This document shows positions 1 to 11,679 of a stretch of DNA of 64,000 nucleotides, one piece after another. The stretch comes from Sternotherus odoratus (Eukaryota > Chordata > Testudines > Kinosternidae), in the NCBI GenBank assembly GCA_032164245.1, contig JAVMKO010000003.1, forward strand, positions 95,603,890 to 95,667,889, written 5' to 3'. Position 1 is the first letter of the stretch, and each line of letters starts with the position of its first letter. A model generated the notes under the pieces. The model was not told where the DNA came from and did not search any database. It worked only from the letters and a program-made list of their open reading frames with translations. Both the position numbers and the translations under genes were made by a program.

Positions 1-854
1 CCAGATACAGTAGCCAAGAACTCAGAATATGACTTTATTATTTTTGTGTATTTATTTTGTAAAGCTCAGAGGTTTGCTATAGGAGCTTTACAGGCGACAA
101 AGACACAGTCCACCCTCTGAGAATTGAGCCTACTTTAAAATGGTTACAATAATGATGAGCAAATCTGTCTAGTCTACATGTTACCTTTTTAAAAAATTCA
201 CCTTTTTAAAAAATTCACCCATATTATATCTGAAAAATTGGAGCAGCAGATTTCACAATTTTTGTAGATCATACAAAAAGTATCTGAGCTCCAGCTGACT
301 TTACATCATAACAAAAACTCATTCCTAAAGCTCTGCTGACATTCTAGACTATGGAACAAAGAGATGATTTTGATTGAAGATTTTCTATACATTAAAGCTG
401 TAATAAAAACAGCAATGACAGTTTCAGCTCTGTTCTGCAGATGGCTAGAGTGGGTTCAGGAGTCATGGTTGGCCAAAAAGGGGTCAATATCTGCAGAGAA
501 AACAAATTTTATTTTCATGTGATTGTAAGGGGCATTCCATGAGTTTTTAAAATAAATTAATTAAATTAAATTACTTTTTTTGCTTGAGTGGTGTTCTTTT
601 AACATATAGCCTTAACTAGCATGAAGACTTAAGTAAAATAAGCAATGTTGCTCACTAATTTCATTAGCTAAAATGCATTAGAAGTTGTTTCCCTGCAGTC
701 TAAGAACACAAACCGTATTGGTCATCCTCATTTTTTTTTATAGCTACTGAACCCATTTACTGGATAATTCTGATTTTGGGACAGTTTAAAAAATGGAAAC
801 TAGTTGCTAGTTTCGTCAGTTCTCACAACACAATACTGTCTAGTCAAGTGATAT
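1..854. other. AT-rich noncoding DNA, no gene seen
   Basis: I see no gene, RNA or complete mobile element here. The one local structure is a 17-bp perfect tandem duplication, with copies at 184-200 and 201-217. The reading frames present are short and unlike any protein I recognise. Confidence 0.6.
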
Positions 855-1029
855 GTATAATGCAGTGGTTCTCAAACTTTTTGTAGTGGTGACCCCTTTC
901 CCACAACAGACCTCTAAGCGCGACCCCCCCCTTGGGGTCAGGTGTGTGTGTGGGGGGGCGTGCCTGCAGCCCACTGTGGCAGGGGCTGGGATGGGGGGGT
1001 TCCAGCAGCCCCACGGAGGTGCCGACAAC

Positions 1030-1620
1030 CAGGGGCGGCGACAGGGGGGTACTACGGGTACAGCTGTACCGGGCCCCGGACATTAGGGGGGCCCCCTTAA
1101 GTCCGGGGCCCCATATACAGCAGTACCAGTAGTCATCCCCCCTTGTCGCCGGGCCTGGAGAGCGGGGAAGGGGCGGGGAGGCGGCGCGGCTCTCCTCCGG
1201 AGCGGACGAGCGCGCGTGTCCCCGGCAGGAGCAGTGAGCCCGGCCAGCGGCAGTGGCGCACCACCGCCTTCAAAGAGGGTGAGGGCGGGGAGGCTCCGCC
1301 GCACTGTAGGGCTTCCCCCGCCGGGTCCAGAGGAGAAAGGGTGCGCGGGGGGGGGGAGGGGGAGAGCAGCAAGGGCAGCTCGCGCCGCTCCTGGGCTCCC
1401 GCAGGACCCCGCACTGCTGCCAGCCGCTGTCAGCTGGGGGGGGGGAGGGGGAGCGCTGGCTGGGCTGGGGGGGCCCCCGTCTGGCAGCAGTGGGGGGGGA
1501 GCGCTGGCTGGGCTGGGGGGGCCCCCGTCTGGCAGCAGTGGGGGGGGGGAGCGCCGGCTGGGCTGGGGGGCCCCCCGGCTGTCAGAGTAGGGGGCCCCAA
1601 AATTTCTGTCGCCGGCCCTG
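1030..1620. mobile_element. hAT-type MITE nested inside the 863-2030 element
   Basis: The left end CAGGGGCGGCGACAG is matched in reverse complement by the right end CTGTCGCCGGCCCTG. A perfect 8-bp duplication CCGACAAC lies at 1022-1029 and 1621-1628, inside the body of the outer element, so this 591-bp element arrived second. Its left 130 bp is a foldback: about 1040-1082 pairs with 1100-1147, and a third copy of the terminus in reverse orientation sits at 1143-1157. The rest includes a 48-50 bp tandem repeat. No transposase is present. The 8-bp duplication and end sequences point to the hAT superfamily, but the family name is unknown to me. Confidence 0.85.
1435..1590. repeat. GC-rich minisatellite, period 48-50 bp
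   Basis: About 2.6 copies of a unit beginning GAGCGCTGGCTGGGCTG start at 1451, 1499 and 1549. Each carries a run of G, a run of C and the block CTGGCAGCAGT. The long G runs on the plus strand could form G-quadruplexes. It lies wholly inside the nested hAT element. Confidence 0.85.
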
Positions 1621-1890
1621 CCGACAACCCACCACAGCAGGGGCTGGGCTCACGGGCGCGCCAGAAGCCCACCTCAGCAGGGGTTGGGTCGGGCACGTGG
1701 CAGTGCCGGCAGCCCACCGCAGCAGGAGCCAGGGCCCGGACCGGGCTCACGGGGCCGCCAGCAGCTCACCGCGGTGGGAGCTGGGACCAGGCTCACGGGG
1801 CCACCAGCAGCCTGCCGCAGCAGGAGCCACGGCCGGGACCGGCCTTATAGGGGCGCCGGCAGCCCACCGCAACAGGGGCACGGACTGCCT
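1621..1890. repeat. degenerate GC-rich tandem repeat of about 46-55 bp
   Basis: Related units start near 1621, 1657, 1705, 1754, 1800 and 1855. Each has the pattern CCxGCAGCCCACCGCAGCAG followed by a variant of GGCTCACGGGG. Matching units also lie left of the nested insertion, around 961-1029, showing that the insertion split a pre-existing array in the outer element. Confidence 0.75.
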
Positions 1891-2038
1891 GCAGCAGCAG
1901 GGGCCGGATGCCAGCAGCCCGTGACAACGGCATTGTTCGGGGCCAGCTGCTGGCAGGAGGGGCTTGCGACCTCCACAGAACTGGCTCACGACCCCCAGAG
2001 GGGTCCCGACCCCCACTTTGAGAAGCAATGGTATAATG

Positions 2039-2538
2039 GATCTACTGAAAGACTCAAGGCTGAATCCTGACTACAAGGGTGCTTTGAGGATGGCGAGTGT
2101 AAAAGTGTCATCCATTCTAGATTGTGAAGTGGCGATTAAGTTTATCCAAGCTGGCTACTGAAGTTTACTGAAGCCCAGTAGCTCCTACTCCTGTCTCTGT
2201 CTGGTAGGAATGATTGGTGGATCTGCTTTTTTCATCAGCTGACCCTCAAAGCCTACCTTCATGCTGAGGGAGTATGTTCTGTGATGGGGTCCCAGAATCT
2301 TCGCTGCTATGTGTATTTCTGTGGATTGGTTCCCACCAGCACAGGATGAACGGGCAGTTTCTCTTTCTCATTTTCGGAGGGTGGGCATCAGTCAATGAAA
2401 TCTTCTGATTTTAGTTCTTGGTAGCCAATCAGGGGCCCCATCTTTATTAAGAATTTTAAGTAGTTTGATATATCTGTTTCTTCCTAACAAACGTCACAGA
2501 ACATGACATATAATTTAAAACTTTAACAAAATACAGAA
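2039..2538. other. noncoding DNA between two DNA transposons
   Basis: This is unique-looking sequence without a recognisable gene, repeat or RNA. Confidence 0.5.
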
Positions 2539-2540
2539 TA

Positions 2541-2925
2541 CAGTAAACCCTCGATTTAACGGACCTCGATTTAACGGACTTCGGATGCAACGGACAAAAT
2601 TTCTGAGCAAGTCTGATGCATTCCTGATCCATTTCTGGCGGGCTGGCTGCCGGCTCCCGGCTGCCGCCCGGGTCCAGGCAGCAGGTGGGCTGGCTGCCGG
2701 CTCCCGGCTGCCGCCCGGGTCCAGACAGCGGGCGGGCTGGCTGCCGGGTCCCGGCTGCCGCCCGGGTCCCGGCAGCGGGCGGGCTGCAGAGCTGTAGCCC
2801 CGACCCTGTGGCGGGCGGGCTGCTGCTCCGACAGCTCATTTTTTTTATTATTATTAAATAATGGACTTTTTGATTTAACGGACACCCTCTCGCCCGAATT
2901 AGTCCGTTAAATGGAGGTTTTACTG
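2541..2925. mobile_element. pogo/Tigger-like MITE (Tc1-mariner superfamily)
   Basis: The terminal inverted repeats are about 24 bp. The left end CAGTAAACCCTCGATTTAAC is matched by the right end, whose reverse complement is CAGTAAAACCTCCATTTAAC. Both ends abut a TA dinucleotide (2539-2540 and 2926-2927), the Tc1-mariner target duplication. The left end also repeats the motif CTCGATTTAACGGAC in tandem at 2550-2579. The 385-bp element encodes no transposase and carries a three-copy GC-rich minisatellite in its centre. Confidence 0.88.
2640..2789. repeat. 47-bp GC-rich minisatellite inside the Tigger-like MITE
   Basis: Three consecutive 47-bp units (2640-2686, 2687-2733, 2734-2780) are about 90% identical. 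Each starts GGGCTGGCTGCCGG and contains GGCTGCCGCCCGGGTCC. A partial fourth unit follows at 2781. The array is CpG-rich in an otherwise AT-rich neighbourhood. Confidence 0.92.
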
Positions 2926-2927
2926 TA

Positions 2928-3384
2928 CTTCTCTAAGAAAGAACTGGGAAATGTTGTTGTTCTGAATTATCCTTTCTTTTTTTTCTTCTTTTTTTTGGGG
3001 GGGGGAGTTGGGTGTGGGGAGGGGCAGCACTAGTGTGTCTCTATTATGGACACTTCAAGTTTCGGTCCTTTCACCCTCTTTTCAGATTTATTATATTTTT
3101 TTTTTTACAAAACTTAGCAAAAGTTGTTTTCTTCATGCAAGCAATAAAATGTCTTCGTTCAAGATGGAAACCTGTATTTGACTCTTCCATCAATACTCCC
3201 ATGTAACTTTCTGGCATCGATGAACATGCAGGGGTGTATCTCTCTCTATGTGTCAGTTGCTGTCCTCTGACAACATACCTGTAGTTCATGTGGATCAGCC
3301 CCATTTCTAGTATAGGATCCATGTTTTCAGAATCATTACTTTCTCAAGATGTTACACAAACATGGGACATTGTGGAAGCAGACC
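2928..3384. other. noncoding DNA with homopolymer tracts
   Basis: The stretch has T-rich runs near 2970-2996, a G run near 2997-3006 and another T run near 3099-3109. No gene is recognised. Confidence 0.5.
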
Positions 3385-3405
3385 TCTGGAGTTTGAGAAC
3401 CCCTG
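3385..3405 (-). mobile_element. isolated hAT-type terminus
   Basis: AGTTTGAGAACCCCTG, ending at 3405, is the reverse complement of a hAT/Charlie-type terminus CAGGGGTTCTCAAACT. I could not find a left partner or matching target duplication within about 1 kb, so this is either a truncated copy or a coincidental match. Confidence 0.4.
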
Positions 3406-3964
3406 GATTAAATGATAGACTAATTGGGCCAGCACCTTTACGCAGACTGCTGTTTTGGTCAAGAAAATTAGGAACCTAATTGTCTAGATTTGCTGTTAAA
3501 TGCAGAAAAGAGATGTCTTGTTGCCTGTCAATGGACTTGTGTGGTACCAATCCTAGTGTTTCAATCCCCGCCAGAAGCTGTAACTGTTCATTGAGGCACA
3601 GGAATACTTTTCTGTTCGCTTCTTGGTGTACTTCCTGAAGTTAATGTGATCTTGCCAAGCCTTGGCACTTTGATCTCAGCATCATCTTAAGAACATGCTG
3701 CATTCCTATTACTTTAGGAAAGGAGTTCTTTGAGACATCTTTTTAACTAGTCCCACGGACTTAGAGCATGTAGAATGCTTCCTCAGTTGGTGAAGAGCAA
3801 GAGAATGCCTTGTAAGCCATAATTCTAGAGCGTCTGGTTTATGCTTATCTGATAGTATATTCTATTCTTTTGGGCTGAGGAGCTAATTCAGGCCAAAGAA
3901 TGGTAGAAGGTGTTCGGAACACATCAGAGAATTGCACATCAGTGTTCTCAAAGCCAAGTGCTGT

Positions 3965-4103
3965 TTGATGTACTCTCGGACAAAGTGGGTATTAGACCAC
4001 GAAAGCTTATACTTCAATACTTCAGTTAGTCTTTAAAGTGCCACAGGACCCTTTGTCACTTCTGCAATTCCAGACTAACATGGCTACCTCTCTGATTCTC
4101 TCC
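3965..4103 (-). repeat. interspersed turtle-type repeat, minus orientation
   Basis: The stretch contains ACGAAAGCTTATACTTC, CAGTTAGTCTTTAAAGTGCC and CCAGACTAACATGGCTACC. I recall these as a very abundant short interspersed family in turtle genomes. A plus-strand copy of the same left segment lies at 15656-15750 and a related element at 50803-50961. Its class (SINE or MITE) is uncertain. Confidence 0.65.
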
Positions 4104-4184
4104 TCACCTTGACAGACGGATTTTGTTATCATGTTTTGCTCATATCTTATAACATATGAGATATGGTAGCCTACGTTAACCAGC

Positions 4185-4215
4185 TGTTTGTTTGGTTGGT
4201 TGGTTGGTTTTTTCA
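4185..4215. repeat. (TTGG)n microsatellite
   Basis: A short TTGG tandem run follows a TTTG stretch. Confidence 0.8.
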
Positions 4216-6690
4216 ATGGGTTGCTTCTTCTGTTTCATTGGACAAATTTGTTTTTGTCAGGCCCTACATGTTCTAGGAAAGGAGTATTTGAAAGCAAATT
4301 AGGTATTGGTCTTTAAAGGCAAAGTATTGTTCAGATGATGGAACTGGGGAGAGACAGAAAGAGACTTCTTCTCCGAAGGACCAAGAGGAAAGAAAAATAG
4401 CTGTATACTTATTTAAACATTGGCAACTTGAAGAACTCAGCCTATAGGCCTCGCTTATGAATGTGGAATGCTGAAAAATCTAGGAATTTACAATAAAGTC
4501 CTTTCCATATTGCTGGCCCCTTGAAAGAAAGGAACATCAGAAGTCTACTGAAGGATGCTTCCTCTTTTCCTTTAAACAGAAGATTCCCAGCTGTTTCCTT
4601 ACTCCTAAAGCAGTAAAGGAGAAGCTTTGACTCAAATCTGATGTGTGTAGGGCCCTTAAGACCTACTTATTTAGAGTAGCTGAATTTAGAAAATCAGAAT
4701 CCTTATTCATTCTCTTTGAGGGTAAGAAGCATCTAGATTTGTGTTATTTAAATGGATAAAACTCTCTCTATATCAGAAGCATAGAAGCTGATGGGCCTGC
4801 CTTGTGCTCTTAACTTAAAAGACCAATCAACTACATCATCTTCACCTTCCTCAGACTGAAAAAGGAAGAGGCTTTTGTTAAAAACTCTGCAAAGCTGCCA
4901 GTTGCTGATCCCTCCATGCATTTTCTAAGGACTGTTTATCTATGAGGTGCTTTCCTTGGTGGATGTTTTTTGCGGGCAGCAAGTTCTGGAGCCAGGACTT
5001 GAGTGAGTAGTTTTGTGGGCCTTTCCATTTCCCCTCCCTCTTTTTATTTTTCTTAGGTGTGCCAGGGAAGTTACTATTGTTTTTTAACCAAGCTCTTTAT
5101 TTAATAGTTGATCTAAATACTTTGAATGGAATCTACTTAGCTTGGCGCCTTTGCCTTTTCACAGCTTCTGTATTATTAGTCTTTGGGTCCAAGGCTTTCT
5201 TTGTAGATCCCATTCAGCCTGTACCAGTTGGAGCTGGAGTATTTCTTATCAAACAGTTTCTTTCTGGGGCCCAGTTCTATCCGTGCCAGAATCTGTCCTT
5301 CTAGTCAGTGAAAAGTTTTGAAATTGCACTTCTTGCTTGTTGCATCTTGTGATGTTACCAAGAGTTTTACGTTTTGGAAGTCCTCAGATTGGAGAGAAGG
5401 AGGTGGCAGTTGTGTCCTGTTTGGCTAGTGGGGGAGACAATTTGAGATTCTCATTAATTGCTTACTTCCCAGTCACAAAGAGGTAGCTAGGGCTAATGGA
5501 TCCAGGACATGTAAAAGTGTACTGAAGAGTAGTAAGAAACTCCTCTTTTGCTGCTAATTATTATCCAAAATTATTGACTCCTTAGTGACAATTTAAATAA
5601 AGACGCTAAAGTTTCAAAATGAATGGATGCACATACACGTTTAAAAGATAATATAAAAATTTGGAAGAGACAAAAGTAAATCTTAAGACTGTAATTGCAG
5701 TCTGCTCCCACAGTTTAAACATTGGCAGCAATGGATTGTTTGCCTTTTAGCCAACAATAACAACCTCAGTTGTGTTTTTGTGGGTTTTTTAATATATTGT
5801 TTATTTTATATTAATATCACTTTAGTGATTGGATCCTCATATAATAAAGTTTTTTTCTTTTCAGAGACATAAACATTTAACATCCTGAATCTCTGTTTTG
5901 TTTTAATATTAAAACTTTTACACACATCTTGGGCATAATTGTTTATACATTTTATAGCATGAAAAAGAGAACCATATTGATTGTAAATCCTAAACATCTG
6001 CACCGCATATAGATGCAATGCCTAATCCTATAACGGCACATGTGTGTGCCTTGTTCTTTCCTAACAAGTTACTGTTTAAATTCTGAGGAGAGATTTGATT
6101 CATATGAATTTTCTGATGCAATGTGTCATATTTTTATGAATTACATGACACTGTAATTTTGGATTTGTTCCATACTTTCCTTTTAACCTTCCCTTGTTTG
6201 ATGTCATCCATTCTCTCCACTGATTACATTTTTGGAGTAAACAAACCCAAAATCTGACTTTTCAGTGAAATTCTGTTTGTATTAAAATTGTGTAATTTCA
6301 GTCAACAGAGTTGATCTGCTAAAATTCGTTCTGATGTGGCTGAATTTTTTTTTCAGCTCCTACTCACTTGCCCTTAAATTTCCAAAACTGTATGTGGGAA
6401 TTTAGTCAGGTACCTCCCATTTACCTTTTAAGTGCTACTGAATGGGTAAAGTAAAAAGTTCCTGCTGTGCTGACTGTGAATATACCATATGCTTTCCAAC
6501 ACTCCATTAATGTTGATGGAATGTTAGAACAACTGGAGCTGTATTGTAGCTACAGTGGAGGACTGGTAACAAAAGTGTTGATGCCAGTGTGAGACAGTCT
6601 GCTAATCGGATTTTTTTATGAGGAAGTCAGCTTGCTTGCTTTGGCTCTGGCGAATCTTGAGATTGTATTTTCATCATTTAAGAAACTATC
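4216..6690. other. noncoding DNA, no gene seen
   Basis: The longest plus-strand frame (81 codons, 5059-5304) and minus-strand frame (70 codons, 5806-6018) have hydrophobic or basic chance composition, with no domain and no convincing splice context. No complete repeat was recognised. Confidence 0.5.
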
Positions 6691-6691
6691 C

Positions 6692-6733
6692 ATGGGGGGG
6701 GGGGGGGAGGAGGAGAGGGAGTGTGTGTGTGTG
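6692..6733. repeat. G run followed by GA- and GT-rich microsatellite
   Basis: A run of about 14 G is followed by GGAGGAGAGGGAG and then by (GT)n. Confidence 0.85.
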
Positions 6734-7914
6734 ATATGTTAGCTGCACTGACCGAGTAGTTCCCTAGTACGTCAGGTTACATTCAGCATCTGGTACTGGT
6801 AAGTATCAAATTCAGTAGGAATGGGGGTTCAAAAGACTGCATTTTTTCTTTGTTGTCTATAGACTCTATATTGGCAAGCAGAAAAGCTAAACATGACCTA
6901 ACATCTTCCTTCCCTTGTCCAGTCCTTGTCTTTTCTGCTGGTTGAGTAGATCCCCCAAGAGCCTCAGTACTGAATGTACTTCAGTTTTCTTAAATTCATA
7001 GTTTCCTCTTCCATTTCTCCCAGCTGTTCTTCACTTGCTGGTTTTGTCTTAGTGACCATGGTCATAGCAATAGTAGAGAATAACTGCATTATACAGTTTC
7101 TTCCACGCTGAACAACAAATATGCACATTTATAGCTGTACTGATAAGAAGTAGTGACTTATGATGAGAGATGGAGCATCAGTCAGGTGCAGTCACTGTCC
7201 AGTTTGAATTGAGGTGGGAGATCTTACGCTGTTGCCATGTAATAGAGATACTGGCAGAAATTCTGATATAGCTGCCATTTCTCTCCTCTTTTATGCTCAG
7301 TAATGTGAGCATTTGCAAGCATTATAATTTGTCTGTTACTTAATCCAACACAAATTGCACATCTTTATTCCAGGAGACATTCAAGCATAAGAGAGTCACT
7401 GTTCTAGCAAGTTCTGACATGCTGAATCAGCTGATGTGGAGGAAGATTTCATGCCCTTTCGCTTTTCTGCCTATATATTTAAACCCTGGATATTGTCCTT
7501 AAAGTAGACTATCAGATATCTACAGGCCTTGAGAGTGTGAGATATACTGTCAAACTTCACTTAGGACCATTGTAAGGTGACAGCAGTAGGGTATGTGCTG
7601 TGCTTGGAAGACTATGAGTAATGCAACTCTGTTGATCAAGTCCGTGCATGTTTGTAGTGTTTATGGGTAGCAGCTACTACATGTTTCACTCTCTGACCCA
7701 CGTCCTCATGAAAAACGTGTGTGTTGTTTCTCTATTGCAGTTTTTGCTAGAATTTGTTGTCGTCTTTACCCTCAGACTTCACTAATTTAATACACTACAC
7801 ACAAAAGGTTACAAGGCCTGTGCTCTGGATGTCCAGCCATCAGTCTCCAACACTTGAAAAGGTCACTTTTTAAAAAGTCCTTTGCCAGGCAAAATTGATA
7901 GATTCCAGCCAATT
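6734..7914. other. noncoding DNA, no gene seen
   Basis: There is no recognisable gene or element. The sequence is ordinary AT-rich, unique-looking DNA. Confidence 0.45.
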
Positions 7915-8140
7915 CTGAGGGCTGGGTTGGGCTATGCTACGGGGGGTGGGTCCCCACGGCAGCGAATCAACCGGGGCCATTCCCTCACCGACTCCACTTA
8001 CTCCTCTTGCTGAAGTGGAGTACAGGAGTCAATTCGGGGATTGATTTATCACATCTAGATGAGACACAATAAATCAATCCCCGATACATCGAGCGCTACC
8101 CGCCGATCCGATGGGTAGTATAGCTGTACTCTGAGTCAGA
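7915..8140. mobile_element. probable PIF/Harbinger-like foldback MITE relic
   Basis: It contains a 14-bp perfect inverted repeat, GGGGATTGATTTAT at 8036-8049 and its reverse complement at 8069-8082. A CTCC/GGAG-rich stem region near 7990-8030 resembles the stem of the element at 51808-52297. The ends are diverged and I cannot read a target duplication, so the limits are approximate. Confidence 0.5.
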
Positions 8141-8773
8141 ATTCTTCAGAAGATGCCATGCAAATGGATATGGCTTCCGGCTGGTTCCAGTTATAGCCTT
8201 GCAGGTTGTAAGTGTGATCCTGAAGTACGGGAGTTTAGGACATTAATTGATCATGGCAGACTAGCATCCCTAAAAGTATAAATGTAAAATCATAAACTGT
8301 TGCTTGCTTGTTTCTCTGAAGGCTGGTCCTTGTTGGTGCTTAAGAATTGATTCCTTATCCAAATTAGACTTTTAAAACACAGATGACTTCTTATTCCTTG
8401 ACTGAATAATATATGTGAAGGCTCCTTGACGGCTTCCATGTTGCCATTCCTCAATATGTGACAGCACCTCATATTTACAAATATTTGATAGTGAACAGGT
8501 TTTGGGTATGCATATGAGGGACAGGAGGGATGGGAGAAGGGTGTTGTGTGTTTTATGGGGTTTTTTTCCAACAAATATTTTGTTATGTAAAAGATCTTTG
8601 GGTCATAGGACTTCTTTAGTTAAAATATTTTAAAATTTTATTATTTGTTTAGCATTTAAACTTCCTTGGTTTTGCCCTAAGCAATGCTTGGTGGCATGGG
8701 AGGGATTCCGTTATAAATTTCACAAACTTGAAACACAATGAAACAGCATTCTTAAATAACATTTTTTGTGTAT
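8141..8773. other. noncoding DNA, no gene seen
   Basis: Nothing recognisable. A 94-codon minus-strand frame (8290-8574) has no domain I know. Confidence 0.45.
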
Positions 8774-8781
8774 GTACCACA

Positions 8782-9049
8782 CAGGGCTGGCTCCAGGCAC
8801 CGGCGTAGCAAGTGGGTGCCCGGGGCAGCAAGCGACGGAGGGTGGCATCCCGGGCAGTGCCAGGGTGGTGCGCTAAGGTGGCTTTCAGTGGCACACCTGC
8901 GGCAGCACCGCTGAAGAGAGAAGATCTTTGAGCTGCCATAGGTGTGCCGCTGAAGAGGGAAGAGCTGCTTTTGGTGGCACGGCTACGGCAGCTCAACATT
9001 CTTCCCTCTTGAGCTTTTTGGTGTGGCACAGCAGTTAGAGCCAGCCCTG
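8782..9049. mobile_element. short hAT-type MITE
   Basis: The left end CAGGGCTGGCTCCAGGC is matched by the right end GTTAGAGCCAGCCCTG read in reverse. The flanking 8-bp repeats are GTACCACA (8774-8781) and GTGCCACA (9050-9057), identical at 7 of 8 positions. At 268 bp it is non-autonomous. It accounts for most of a 150-codon minus-strand open frame at 8649-9101, which should not be called a gene. Confidence 0.85.
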
Positions 9050-9057
9050 GTGCCACA

Positions 9058-11679
9058 AGTTTACCATGTCTTAAAGTGTTGCTTTTGCACATCATGAACA
9101 ATGCATAAAGAATCTGTGTGTGCTAGGTTGAGGTGCTTCAAAATTTCTATGCTGTTTTATCCTGATGTTTTTATTAATTGTAATCCACTGTCAAAAATCA
9201 CTTTCATGATTATGCAGGAGTTTGCAGCCAAGTTATTCATTAGGATATTGGGATAAATCTCATTAGTATGATGGAGGAATGTAGGATACATTTCTTGTTT
9301 TGAAGACATAGAACAATCGCTGAGATGTTTGAAAAAGTTTGGTTTTAAGGGTAGGGTTTTGTCTGACTTTTTAAACTAGTATACGCAGCACACTATATGT
9401 TTTTTCCCCCCAGTAAATTAAAGAACATTATTTAACTTAATTCAGAAGAATGTAAGAAACATGTTTGGGCAAAATATTTCCATCAGTGTCGATCATAAAT
9501 TTCACTATGTATAAGTGTAAATAAAATAGTTTGGCTTAAGTTGGATGAATGACCCAACTGTTCTAAATATCTTGAATCAATGAAAGTTCATCCAGATTTA
9601 GGTGTTGTATTTATTAAACAATTTCTTTGTCTGGAATGTTATGTTGTTTGATTTCATTTTTTATAATACATACATTTTCTAATGCAATGGGTAGAAAGAG
9701 TTGTGTTAGTGGACTTGGAAATATATTTCAAACATAATTTTTTGGCAGAAATAAAATAGCAGTGTTGCAAAGAATCTAAACTTGTTACAAGAAGTTATCT
9801 CAAATTGTAATAGCAATTTATATCTTTAAAAACTAATTAAAGTTGACCTCCAGGCAGTGTGCTAGTTTAACTTTTGTAAATAGGACTCAGCATATTTAGT
9901 TTGCATGCAGGTAGACAGCTTTGTTGAGCTTTGACTTTGCATCTTCCAAAGTGAAAGTCGTCTACATTTAGATTGGAACATGCTTTTATATGTAACCCAC
10001 ATTAAGGAATGAGACAGGAAGAAATATGAAGCTATGACGTAGCAGGTTGTCAGACTGTTCTGTTTCATTTGAATCTTATTCACATTGGTGACCATGAAGA
10101 AAGAAGTGAAATGTAGATTTGTAAATTATCCTGTGAACTTAATTACATGTATTTTTGTGGTCAGAACCCACTGACATCATTGGGTTCATTTGGCTTTGGA
10201 TCATGCCAATATAACAATTTGGGTAAAATATTTTCATCTATTAAATAGATGTAAGCTTAATTGCTTTCTTGTATTTTTCATGGCTTAGTGGACAGAAAAA
10301 ATTCTGGACCATAATCATGTGGGGTTTTTTTAATTGTCATAATTTTCTATTTTTGTGACATTTTGTGGGTTTTGTTTTAATTTTCTTTTTAATTTGGATC
10401 AATCAGAAATGTCATCAATAAAAAATAGTCTAATACACATCTTCTTTTGTTACAAGAAGTTGTTTAAAAAAACAGACCAAATCATCCTGGGGACCACCCT
10501 ACATCTCACATTTCTTAAGTAAACAAACACACTGGATTTGTACTTCCGAAAGTACAGAAGCCCCATCCCCTAATTGCAGTAGGATGGGAAGCAGCTATTT
10601 TCAACATCTCTGATTTATATAGGTACAGATGACCCAGTGTCTGTTATGCAGTAAATCAAAAAGAGAAACAAATTAGTATATCTTTGTTATTTATGGTGTT
10701 TTCTGTCTTTTTATATCCCTTTATTACTCATGCTGACTCTCGTAGAAAAATGAGTGTTGTTTCAGATTTAAAGAAAATAACAGTAACATTTTTTTTTGAA
10801 AATCTTAAATATAACCCAGAAAATGATTGAAAACTCAGCAAAGTCTAGTATTTTTAAACTGACATGCTCCATGTTACAACATTTAAATGTATATATGCCC
10901 CTTAGTGTATTTTTTGTCTGCTTTCCTGTCAAAAAGAAGAAACCTAGAGAACAGAAGGCCATCACCAGGGCCTTGCTTACTGTAGCAGGAGGCTTTTAGA
11001 ATGAGTTCCCATCTGTTAGGCCTATATACCGATAAAGCTTGCAACAGCTGGCTTGGCTCTGTGCTAATCCATTCATTCCATCTACAGATCAGAAGGTGGC
11101 CTGTTTCTTCTCAGAGGCCGTTGGGCTTTGGAGACTTGCCTTAGCCACATAGCATTCCCACTAGACCTACAAGCAAGTATAATGATACGGGACGAGGCAA
11201 CTTGAGTATGGGGTGGGTGTAGCAATTGTAAAATATTGTTCAGAGCCTCAAACTAGTATCTCTGTTGCAAGCAACCGGTTGTATTTCAGTGTTTTAACAG
11301 ATAAAATGCTCGCTATGGATAAAGCAAAATCATTAGTATCTGACCTGGAAATATTTTTTTAAAAAGGAAACTTGCTTGGTTCCAAATAACTTCTGAATAT
11401 AGTGTATTCTGCACCACTCAAACTTAGCCATTATGAATCCCAAGTGGCACTGAAGATGTAATGAGACCAACACCAAAAATGATTATTCTTAATGGTACTG
11501 AGTTTGCCCTTGCTCATTTTACAGGGAAATGACATACTTTCTTTCATTATGTGAAACAGAAAGTATTAAAAGTAGTATGAAAATCATCACTTCTTTACTA
11601 TTCAACAAGGGTTTTTGAGCAATTGCTTTTTTGGTGTAAATTTATTATTGCCGTTGATATCATTTGTGTAGCATCATGG
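9058..11679. other. AT-rich noncoding DNA
   Basis: No gene is recognised. Near 10160-10210 there is a short stretch resembling an old amniote interspersed repeat, with a CCACTGACATCATTGGGTTC-like core, but it is too diverged to call. Confidence 0.45.

Larger units (their letters stand above)
863..2030. mobile_element. hAT-type MITE (outer element), split by a nested insertion
   Basis: The ends form terminal inverted repeats. The left end begins CAGTGGTTCTCAAAC, and the right end read in reverse begins CATTGCTTCTCAAAG. The element is flanked by a perfect 8-bp direct repeat GTATAATG at 855-862 and 2031-2038, the duplication length expected of hAT transposases, and the terminal motif is typical of the Charlie group. 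There is no transposase, so it is non-autonomous. The interior is very GC-rich and built of a degenerate repeat of about 46-55 bp. Positions 1030-1620 plus one 8-bp duplication belong to a later insertion, so the original element was about 570 bp. Open frames across this block (the longest 235 codons, 1143-1850) are proline/glycine-rich products of repeat composition and not a gene. Confidence 0.9.

Noticed and set aside
1143..1850. 235-codon plus-strand open frame, Gly/Pro/Ala-rich
   Set aside because: It runs across the boundary of the nested hAT insertion and consists of translated minisatellite. No domain, and open only because of GC-rich composition.
8649..9101. 150-codon minus-strand open frame
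   Set aside because: Most of it is the interior of the hAT MITE at 8782-9049, continuing into unrelated flanking DNA.
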